Assembly: GCA_036250195.1 (NCBI GenBank)
Contig: JAVHZZ010000003.1
Location: forward strand, 84,903,418-84,967,417
DNA length: 64,000 nucleotides
Source: Mixophyes australis
Lineage: Eukaryota; Chordata; Amphibia; Anura; Limnodynastidae
Direction: 5' to 3'
Shown: piece after piece, positions 9,831 to 18,597 of the stretch
Layout: each line of letters opens with the position of its first letter
Numbering within the stretch: the first letter of the stretch is position 1
Notes under the pieces: model-generated
Seen by the model: the letters and a program-made list of their open reading frames with translations, nothing else
The model's database searches: none
What the model was told of the DNA's origin: nothing
Program-made: the position numbers and the translations under genes

Positions 9831-11493
9831 CAGGGCCGGATTTCCCGCTAGGCAACCTAGGGAACTGCCTAGGGCCCAGCGGTACCCAGGGGGCCCTGCC
9901 AGAGCCGACGGTGAGCGGGGTAGGCAAGGCAGAGGGGCGCTCCCCTCCGCCTGCCATCCCCCTCTGGCCGCCGGCATAATACACAAAAAACGGCAGAAAA
10001 TAGATTTAAGAAAAAAAAAAAAAAGTCAGCTGACCGCTCGTCGGGTCCCGGCAGCCTCTCCTCCTCTCAGTGTCTCAGTGATAGAGAGAGAGGAGGGGAG
10101 ACTGCCGGGACCCGACGAGTGATCACGTGACTCTTTTTTTTTTATATCTGTTTGGACTAACCGAGGAGGAGCAGCGCGCCGGAGAAGAAAGGTAAGTAAA
10201 ACAACGGAGGGACAGAGGTGGTGATGGTAAAGGGGCACAGAAGTGGTGATGGTGATTGACACAGAGGTGGTGATGGTGAAGGGGCACAGAGGTGGTGACG
10301 GTGATGGGCACAGAGGTGGTGATGGTGAAGGACACAGAGGTGGTGATGGTGAAGGGGCACAGAGGTGGTGATGGGCACAGAGGTGGTGATGGTGAAGGGC
10401 ACAGAAGTGGTGATGGTGAAGGGGCACAGAAGTGGTGATGGTGAAGAGGCACAGAGGTGGTGATGGTGATTGGCACAGAAGTGGTGATGGTGAAGAGGCA
10501 CAGAGGTGGTGATGGTGTACAGAGGTGGTGATGTTGTACAGAGGTGGTGATGGTGAAGAGGCACAGAGGTGGTGATGGTGAAGGGCACAGAAGTGGTGAT
10601 TGTGAAGGGGCACAGAAGTGGTGATGGTGAAGAGGCACAGAGGTGGTGATGGTGATTGGCACAGAAGTGGTGATGGTGAAGAGGCACAGAGGTGGTGATG
10701 GTGTACAGAGGTGGTGATGGTGTACAGAGGTGGTGATGGTGAAGAGGCACAGAGGTGGTGATGGTGTACAGAGGTGGTGATGGTGAAGAGGCACAGAGGT
10801 GGTGATGGTGTACAGAGGTGGTGATGGTAAAGAGGCACAGAGGTGGTGATGGTGTACAGAGGTGTTAATGGTGATGGGCACAGAGGTGGTGATGGTGTAC
10901 AGAGGTGGTGAAGGGGCACAGAGGTGGTGATGGTGAAGGGGCATATAAGTGGTGATGGTGAAGGGGCACAAAAGTGGTGATGGTGTACAGAGGTGGTGAT
11001 GGTGAAGGGCACAGAGGTGGTGATGGTGATGGGCACAGAGGTGGTGATGGTGATGGGCACAGAGGTGATGGTGAAAGGGCACATGTGATATCGTGAAGGG
11101 GCAAAAGTGACAATGAAGGGGCACAGTGTGATGATAGAGGGACAAAAGTGACAAGAGCACATACTTGGATTTATGCGTATTATTTTTGCAAACAACTTAA
11201 GTAAGTATTTCTGCCCTGACTTCAATATTTATTAAGTTGTTTTGACCCAACTACTTAAAAAAACGGGACTGCTCGTAATTATTTAGGGGTACCTTTTTCT
11301 GCAGCAGGGTGGCCTTGCTCTTTTCACATGTTAGGTACGCCCCCAAAGATGCAAGCCACGCCCCCCCCACCTCCTTTGGCGACTATAGGAGTATATGGTA
11401 GGCTGCAAAAATATAGTGCTATGGATTGTTTCAGGGAGGGGACCCAAAAACAGTATCCTGCCTAGGGCCCTATGAGGTCTAAATCCGGCTCTG
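9831..11493. mobile_element. non-autonomous hAT-type element carrying a minisatellite
   Basis: Starts CAGGGCCGGATTT and ends AAATCCGGCTCTG, inverted terminal repeats of hAT type. It is flanked by ACTGTCAC (9823-9830) and ATTGTCAC (11494-11501), an 8-bp duplication with one mismatch. No transposase is inside. It contains an 18-bp perfect inverted repeat (10037-10054 with 10102-10119) and a long tandem array. It sits in exon 2 of the Harbinger-2 transposase, whose coding resumes on both sides. Confidence 0.85.
10203..11150. repeat. GGTGATGGT-rich minisatellite, about 950 bp
   Basis: Imperfect tandem copies of a unit of about 25 bases, AGAGGTGGTGATGGTGAAGG followed by GGCAC, mixed with shorter variants in which the GAAGGGGCAC part is replaced by GTAC. 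Units start every 18-27 bases, giving about 40 units. The minus strand reads through as long His/Leu/Pro-rich frames, but these only reflect the repeat. Confidence 0.9.
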
Positions 11494-13060
11494 ATTGTCA
11501 CCATCAGAATAAGGCTGAAGAATCCTTTATAGTTGTCGTAATAATATTCACTGTTTGAGAGTGACATATTTCTCACATGTTTGCCATCTATGGCACCGCC
11601 ACAATTAGGGAAATTCTAAATACTTTTAAAATCTTGCTCCATTCCTTTACCGTTGCAGGAACCTGTAAGAGAAAGATTGTTGTAATGTTAAATCAATACA
11701 TACATATGTACTGTCATACTAACTAGTCTACTTTCTGTTTTGATTACTCAGCCATCTGTCTTATCCGAAGAAGGATTATTTGCTGTGGCAGAGCAATGTG
11801 GGACAACACCACATGTCACCCAGATGACAGAAGACAGCCAGGAAAGCCCATTTTTACCCACATAGCTTACCACAAACAGACCCACACAGGACAATAGTAA
11901 TGCCACCCTGAGATAAGCAGGAGGGGGAAGAAAATCACACGTGAGCATGAGCAAAATGATGCCCTTACACGAAAAATGTGAACCAGAGGAATTTGACCTG
12001 CTTGGAGGAACACTTGCCAAAAAAATGAGGAATGCAAACAAAGAGATGCAAATAGAGATGGAATGCTTGATTTATGACATAATTTCTAAGTTACGGGGAG
12101 GGGGCCTCTCACAAGACACAATATTGACCCAATCCCCCCACACACAAGACCAAGGAAATTTCAAGCCAGCCCGATCTTATACCTTGCATCGACTACCACT
12201 CCACAGGCAACATCCCGTCATGGGAGGCCAAGCTATTAACCCTCATGCCCTTCAACACCAATGGGAAGCACAAGTATGCTTCATTTGAAAGCAGTGAACA
12301 TTTTCAACACGAATGACTGTCACACCTTTTTTTAAAACAAAATAATGTTTTTTAATAATTTTATATGCTTTTTGTGTGCCCTAGTTAAGTTAAAATATTT
12401 GTTCATCTTTCCCATCTTCAACCCATCCTTGCCCATCTCTGAGCAGAGATGGGTTCCATATCCCGACAATATAGATTAAAAGCAGTGCTTATACATCTCT
12501 ACAGTTTTTTGTACTGTGTATTGTTTGTGTGATTTATAATATGTGAATTAAAATGTTTAGTTTCTATTTTAATAAAAAAATATTTTTTAAAAACCTTCAT
12601 ATACTATCCACAGGAAACTTGTACGATAGCATCACAGGTCTCAGGTATGATCAAACCCAGAGCTTGAGGTAAACTTGCTGTGCTGTATTTGAGCCCAGTG
12701 TCCTTCCTGTAGCCAAAAATCTCAGGGTAGCAACGAGTCTTTGTTCTGCAGATATGGGTTCCTTATCTGGATGTCCTCCTTCTGGATGTGTAGGGTGACA
12801 AGCTGGAGCAGCTCCTGGAATATGGGGTCATTCATCCTCAGGAAATACCTGAAGTCATCTGGGTTGTTGTCCCATATCTCCTGTAGCAGAGGCATATGAG
12901 AAAAGGTGTCTCTTCTCTGGAACTACTCCTTGGTCCAAGTACGATTCTTCCTCTTTCTTTCCCCCTGGGACTGTGCTTGCCCTTGCATCCCCTTCACTCT
13001 TGGTTAAAATATGTGTTGTGACGTAAATGGGGGCTCTGGTAAGGGGAGGGACCACCTTAG

Positions 13061-14260
13061 AAAAGTATTTTTTCTGGTGCTAAAGCATTTTTAAGGACCT
13101 TGTGGCAGTGAACATACAAAGAAAATTAAGGTCTTCACTGGCATAATAGCACAGAGGTCATATCAGGTCCCACACAAATATAATAGCTTCATTCCTACTG
13201 CTACTGTACGAGTATATTTTCACTCTCACAATTATTAGAACATGCCCATAAAAATCAATGTGGGCTAATTAACCTGATTAGAAGAAGAAGAAGAAAAAGC
13301 AGCAAGGACCCTGGAGTTAGCAAGTTATACCACCCTAAGTGTTTTCAAATATACTTTCATTTGTATTTCCTCTCCGACAGTCCTCCACATAAAAGGATCC
13401 AATAAAAAACAAGGCCCTTGGTCAATCATTATGCTACTGTAAAGCTTTTTCTAGATCAGAACAGAATATTCAACCATCTGCTTCAGGTCATTGATCATAC
13501 ATTTGATCTGCAACATCAACTTAGGGTGTCTTTTTTTCATTCTGCATTCTGAATGCCATGTCTCATTTATATTTACTTGGATGAAGAGTCAATCACATGT
13601 AGTTGCTATTTATAGTGATAACATATCAGTGGAAACCTGTCAGAGAAATAATTCTACAGACACATACACAGAAGCATTATATTACAGTCTGGTAATGAGC
13701 TATATGGAGCTGGTTCTTAGCAATGAGCACTGCTCAATCTTTATAAGCTAATTCTATTGCATTACCCTTCTGCAGCCTAGGTCTGGCACTGAATTGGTGC
13801 CCTTTTCATCCCTCAAACAAATTATCACTAACTTGTGTAGTGTATATACTATAAGACAGATTTACCATCTCAAACATTATCTTATTTACCATAAAGTTGG
13901 AGATCACTAATTGACACTTCTTTAGCATGAAAATTTGCATGTTTTAATTAATTCCCTACATTTTTTATGCTTCCCAAACCTACTTTTCCTCATTATAGAA
14001 ATGCCCCGGGTATAAAACACTAAAATCAAGAATGTGTTACTTATTTTAAATTAACAACTCATTTATAAACACCAGGTAATTTCATTAGTATGGATAGTTA
14101 ACATATTTTAATTATTCAAAGCTGAGGATTTTGTTGTTTTGAAACTTAAATGCGTGAATGATACATTTTTCTATAGCAATTGCAGCTTTTTTTTTTTTAC
14201 AGAGAAACAATTTTATTGAATTACTTACAAATTCCCTAAATACAATTTACTTACTCTTAA
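13061..14260. other. no recognisable gene
   Basis: Right flank of Harbinger-2 followed by AT-rich DNA. A short GAA run lies at about 13,281-13,295. I see no domain, terminal repeat or RNA gene. Confidence 0.5.
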
Positions 14261-14601
14261 AGTAGCAATTCGATCGAGCATCTGTGGGACGAGCTGGAAA
14301 GACAAGTCTGAGCCATGGAGGCCCCACCTTGCAACTCACTGGACATAACGGATCTGCTGCTAATGTCCTGGTGCCAGATACCACAGGAAACCTTCAGAGG
14401 TCTTGTGGAGTCCATGACTCGATGGGTCAGAGTCGGGGCAGGCTGGGCTGGGGGGCAGGAGGGCATCTGTCCCATAGGCTAGTCCCATAGTGGGCTACCT
14501 TGGACTGGATCACTGGGCCACCTCAATTTTTTTTTTTCTTTAAAATACGCTGCTGAGTCAGAGCTGTTTTGACGGCACGATGGGGACCTATACAATATTA
14601 A
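14261..14601 (+). pseudogene. Tc1/mariner transposase C-terminal fragment
   Basis: The frame from 14261 reads SNSIEHLWDELERQV, a stop, then DITDLLLMSWCQIPQETFRG and LVESMTRWVR. This is the C-terminal part of a Tc1 transposase after the catalytic Glu (IEHLWDEL). The last residues before the normal stop, AVLTARWGPIQY, appear only after a 124-bp insertion, at 14564-14601. No N-terminal or central part is present upstream, so this is a 5'-truncated relic. Confidence 0.75.
14433..14556. mobile_element. small insertion in the Tc1 fragment, hAT-like left end
   Basis: A 124-bp segment flanked by GTCAGAG (14426-14432 and 14557-14563). Its left part, CGGGGCAGGCTGGGCTGGGG, resembles the start of the MITE at 8797, suggesting a diverged or end-deleted hAT MITE. 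The right inverted end is not recognisable. Confidence 0.55.
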
Positions 14602-16435
14602 CCCCTTCAATGCTAAGGTCGAGTGGGACTCGTCCTCAGCATATACCTCAAAGTTCTAAGGACAAGTTTCAATCATCCTTAGCCCTGCTGGTGCAAATGG
14701 GGGAAGAACTTACATACAAGTCCCCCACTGCTTGCTACTCCCAATGGAAGATAGGGAGGGGAACAAAGTTGTATAACATTATTGCAGCAGGGGAGCAATA
14801 ACTCAATCCCAGCCACCATTCAAGACAATTCGAAAAAAGCCAGGGGATAATGGTCACTAAAGGTACCCTATATTAACAATCCTGGCAGCCACAGACTCAT
14901 GAGTACCTTTGTGTTAAAGACGGGAGTCCCCTCTTTCATATAATGTGGCCCTGGGGAAGTTACTCTGGTGATCATGTGTGGAACGTAACCCCCTACACTA
15001 CAGAAAACTTTATAGAGCCCAGGGTGAGCAAAGGGTAACACCCAACTGGGCTCCAAGAATCTATGGGGAACCCTAAGTTGAACAAGGGTAGTCCCTCTTT
15101 CAAATGATGAGCTCTCTGAGTAGTTATTATCTGGTGATTATCAGACATTAACATCCTACACTACAGAAAACATTATTAAGTCCAGAGATAGAAGGTTCTT
15201 AATGCTCAGTTTGATGCCAAAGCAAGAACCACAAAGAATTTCTTGGTCATGGTTAGAAAAGATACCTACATTTTATTTTAGTTCACTTTCTTGAGATTTC
15301 AATAACAGTAATAAAAAGAACACTTTTTGGCAAAATAATTGCATTTTCTAACATTCAAAGTCGTCTGAAAAGAAAATAAAGTATAATTTGTGTGGGTACT
15401 GCATAAACAAATGACTGATATTTATGTTGGAATATGACCAGCTCAAAAAGAGTTAAAATAGGCTCAACACAGAGGTAAGAAATACCTCAGTGGTAAAAGA
15501 GTTAAGCAGATTGTCATTTTTCTTAACTATCCTCCCACAAATAATTATCTCCTTTTCAAAAGCTCTTTGGATGGCTAACAAACATGGCTACCAGACACAG
15601 TGAGTTTGCTACATAGACACAGGCTCACAACTCTCAGTATATCATGTGATGGCAGAAGGAGAAGAAGGATGATGTCATGGTGCAGACAGAGCACAGAGGG
15701 GCGCTCCAAACAGCTTCGCTAGCTACATCTTGTGCTGTGTAACTGTACTTGACATGATAGTCCAGAATCATAAATTATCAATAGCAGCTTGAAAGACAAA
15801 AAAAGGTAAGGTCTCACTTTGGTCTCTAGCGCAGTGTCTCAAACTAAATCTCGCTCATAATAGTAGTACTGTCAGATTCCTACCAGCGGTCGCCTTTTGG
15901 ACAGTAGTTGCTTTTTAAGGGAGACACACACCTAACCGGAGGAAAGTAAACTGGATTTTGGTCTTTCAGTTCCACTAATTTGGCAAAAGAGCTTTTAAAA
16001 CAGATTAAATAAATATTTAAAAACATTAAATATATAATAAAGCATTTTTTTAATGATTTTCTTCCATCGTCATCCTGGGATGGCAATAACAAAGCAAGTA
16101 CTGTGGTGGTACATAACATATTCCACTGCAAAACTAGGTAAATAGGCTTTCCCATGCAAAGGTAACCCTTTAATCTATAGACCAAAGAGAAAATAAAGCC
16201 CACTGGAGGAACCCGCTGCAATCTTCATAGTCTGTACAGGGGTCGGCATGTCCAGTGAAGACCTGTTTGCGACCCTATTTCCAATTATGAAGTCTGTGCA
16301 CATACGTTGACCATGATTGAGTTCCCTGATAGGAAGGTGTTTCCAGCACCTCAAGGTTATGCCCACTATTTCTCATCCTCATAATCAATAACTTTTCCCT
16401 TTTCTCCTAAAATACTGCAAAATGCAGCTACATTT
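14602..16435. other. no gene; includes a diverged tandem duplication
   Basis: Segments 14,926-15,020 and 15,089-15,186 align to each other, sharing GTCCC-CTCTTTCA, TCTGGTGAT and CTACACTACAGAAAAC with a spacing of about 163 bases. They look like an old tandem duplication of unknown origin. The rest shows no coding or repeat structure that I recognise. Confidence 0.45.
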
Positions 16436-17903
16436 AGAGTCATGGCCAAACGTTTTGAGAATGACACAAGTATTGGTTTTCACAAAGTTTGCTGCTTCAT
16501 TACTTTTAGACCTTTTTGTCAGATGTTACTATGGTATACTGAAGTAAAATTAGAAGCATTTCATAAGTGTCAAAGGCTTTTATTGACAATTACATTAAGT
16601 TTATGCAAAGAGTCAATGTTTGCAGCATTGACCCTTTTTTTTTTTAAGACCTCTGCAATTCGCCCTGCCATGCTGCCAATCAACTTCTGGGCCACATACT
16701 GACTAATAGCTGCCCATTCTTGCCTAATAAATGCTTGGAACTTGTCAGAATTTGTGGATTTTCTGTTTGTCCACCCGCCTCTTGAGGATTGACCACAAGT
16801 TTTCAATGGGATTAAGGTCTGGGGGGTTTCCTGGCCATGGACCCAAAATTTCAATGTTTTGATCCCCGAGCCACTTCGTTATCACTTTTGTCTTATGGCA
16901 AGGTGCTCCATCATGCTGGAAAAGGCATTGTTTGTCACCAAACTGTTCTTGGACGGTTGGGAGAAGTTGCTCTTGGAGTATATTTTGGTAACATTCTTTA
17001 TTCATGGCTGTGTTCTTAGGCAAAATTGTGAATGAGCCCACTCCCTTGGCTGAGAAGCAACCCCACACATGAATGGTCTCAGGATGCTTTACTATTGGCA
17101 TGACACAGGACTGATGGTAGCGCTCAGCTTTCCTTCTCCAGACAAGCATTTTTCCAGATGCCCCAAACAATCTGAAAGGGAATTTATCAGAGAAAATGAC
17201 TTTACCCCAGTCCTCAGCAGTCCAATCCCTGCACCTTTTGCAGAATATCAGTCTGTCCCTGATGTTTTTCCTGCAGAGAAGTGACTTCTTTGCTGGCCTT
17301 CTTGACACCAGGCCATCCTTCAAAAGTCTTCGCCTCACTGTGCATGCAGTCACACCTGCCTGCTGCCAACTTCCTGAGCAAGCTCTGCACTGGTGGTGCC
17401 CTGATCCTGCAGCTGAATCAACTTTAGAAGACAGTCCTGGTGCTTGCTGGACGTTCTTGGGTACCCTGAAGCCTTTTTCACAACTATTGAACCTCTCTCC
17501 TTGAAGTTCTTGATGATCCGATAAATGATTGATTTATGTGCAATCTTACTAGCAGCAATATCCTAGCCTGTGAAGCCATTTTTTGTGCAAAGCAGTGATG
17601 ACTGCACGTGTTTCCTTGCAGATAACCATGGTTAACAGAGGAAGAACAATGATTTCAAGCACCACCCTCCTTTTAAAGCTTCCAGTCTGTTATTCTAACT
17701 CAATCAGCATGACAGAGTAATCTCCAACCTTGACCTTGTCAACACTCTCACCTGTGTTAACGAGAGAATCACTGATCTAATGTCAGCTGGTCCTTTTGTG
17801 GCAGGGCTGAACTGCAGTGGAAATGTTGTTTTTGGGATAAAGTTCATTGTCATGGCAAAAGTGGGACTTTGAAATTATTTGCAAATCATCTGATCACTCT
17901 TCA
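16436..17903. mobile_element. Tc1-like transposon, right end truncated
   Basis: The left end carries GTCATGGCCAAACGTTTTGA (from about 16,439), a terminal repeat common to a Tc1-like family of fish and amphibians (family recalled, not searched). The right side keeps the subterminal GCAAATCATCTGATCACTCT but stops at 17,903, exactly where the Copia LTR begins. The right terminal repeat is therefore missing. Confidence 0.8.
16570..17645 (-). pseudogene. Tc1-like transposase, frameshifted
   Basis: Cut-and-paste DDE transposase. From the 5' side: a helix-turn-helix part (KETRAVITALHKKW, then SIIYRIIKNFKERGSI), a second DNA-binding part (TTSAELAQEVGSRQ, VTACTVRRRLLKDG), then the catalytic core. The core has D in VIFSDKFPFRLF, D in CLFQHDGAPCHKT and E in PDLNPIENLWSILKRR, spaced as in DD34E enzymes. 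The largest intact piece is 17353-16745. The C-terminus (16854-16570, ending VNKSL) needs a frame change near 16,760, and there are two more breaks in the N-terminal part near 17,350 and 17,575. Inactive, but only mildly decayed compared with its neighbours. Confidence 0.88.
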
Positions 17904-18368
17904 TGACTATTCACAGTTGTAGTTGCAGACTTGATAGTACAGCAGCAGTTCAGGCACAAACAATAATATGCAGTCTTGTACACACTTGAATATGTATATG
18001 GTGGTATACATGCAGTTGCAGGTTCATTAATATCTGCACATCCAAGCAGAAGTTTGTTTGTGGGCAAACAGACTCTCCTACTAACTATAGGGAGTCTCCA
18101 GTCAACTTCCAAATTGCTTTGGGGGACTTCTAGGAACTTTATATACTTGTGCCACGCAGCTCTCTAAGCTGCTACTGTCCCCGTTTGTATCTTTAATGGA
18201 AGTAACGGCACGAAAGTCGAATTTCAGGTATCAGGGGTTTGCACATGCGCAGTAGCGCTTTTCGGACAGTGTCCCTCTGCCCCACTTTTGCCTCCACTTG
18301 ACCTCTGAGGATTACAGCGGATACCATGTCAACGCAGGAGAAGGAGCAAAGCACTCTATATGCTAACA
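17904..18368 (-). repeat. Copia 3' LTR
   Basis: 465 bp, starting TGTTAGCATATAGAGTG and ending GTGAATAGTCA on the minus strand. A TATA box lies in GTATATAAAG (near 18,145). It is preceded by the purine-rich tract GTGAGGGGGGG (18379-18369). The first ~230 bases match the partial LTR at 22385-22607. Confidence 0.75.
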
Positions 18369-18597
18369 CCCCCCCTCACTTAGTAAAGTCTCCGGTCACA
18401 AGGAAAAACATATTACTCTATTAAACATATTCAATAAAGTCTCTTTTCCCTGTAATAAGAAATCAAGGGTAAAGTAAAAAGACAAAATAAGCATATGGTG
18501 AAACATATCAACATTACTCAAATATATTCCAGTCCACTTTTTCTCAGGAACACAATTAGCAAGTGTGATGTCAGTCCCTTCGTTAACATGTCAGCAG

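Larger units (their letters stand above)
8414..12290 (+). pseudogene. Harbinger-2 MADF-domain partner protein, broken
   Basis: A non-coding first exon probably ends at a CAAG|GTACGT donor near 8329. The next exon starts after TTTTTTTAG at 8413, with ATG at 8427 (MPSDNKVDLMKDFIEVYRSH). A frameshift near 8497 moves to the frame reading RNLALDDMVKVCLSHYPGKT, then VEWVKGKIQTLRTVFKKELN and VPKLWLFDLLCFTHDEE, a clear MADF domain. A 274-bp MITE interrupts the exon, which resumes at 9079 and ends at 9115 at AAG|GCAAGT, a GC-type donor. The last exon follows TACTAAC, a pyrimidine tract and CAG at 11751. In the same frame (two stops at about 11,862 and 11,914) it reaches EPEEFDLLGGTLAKKM and IEMECLIYDI, resembling the BESS-like tail of these partners. 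The intron between them spans the opposite-strand transposase exon. Confidence 0.7.
9231..12988 (-). pseudogene. Harbinger-2 transposase, two exons, broken
   Basis: Exon 1 (12988-12595) starts MQGQAQSQGERKRKNRTWTK, has an early stop, then DDFRYFLRMNDPIFQELLQL. After a frameshift it reads LKYSTASLPQALGLIIPETC, the usual Harbinger N-terminal block. It ends at YMK before ATGAAG|GTTTTT. Exon 2 (11662-9231) follows CTTACAG and reads VPATVKEWSKI, FPNCGGAIDGKH (first catalytic Asp) and YYYDNYKGFFS. It is cut by the hAT insertion at 9831-11493 and resumes with VGANYEFLIVDI, then FVADETFALHPNVLKAYPQR (second Asp) and RGRRVVENAFGIMSNRFRVF (Glu). The residues for DDE chemistry are present but stops and frameshifts disable the gene. 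The intron (11663-12594) holds the last exon of the MADF gene on the other strand. Confidence 0.8.
8131..13060. mobile_element. second PIF/Harbinger transposon (Harbinger-2, MADF type), degraded
   Basis: Defined by its two genes: a MADF-domain partner on + (exons 8414-9115 and 11752-12290) and a transposase on - (exons 12988-12595 and 11662-9231). The ends are approximate because no terminal inverted repeat was recognised. Two hAT-type elements have inserted at 8797-9070 and 9831-11493. Without them the element would be about 3 kb. The two genes are interdigitated rather than simply convergent. Confidence 0.7.

Noticed and set aside
10026..11225. Long minus-strand open frames (up to 399 codons) rich in His, Leu, Pro and Thr
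   Set aside because: They only translate the GGTGATGGT minisatellite. Three overlapping frames are open at once, there is no domain, and the array lies in a non-autonomous element.
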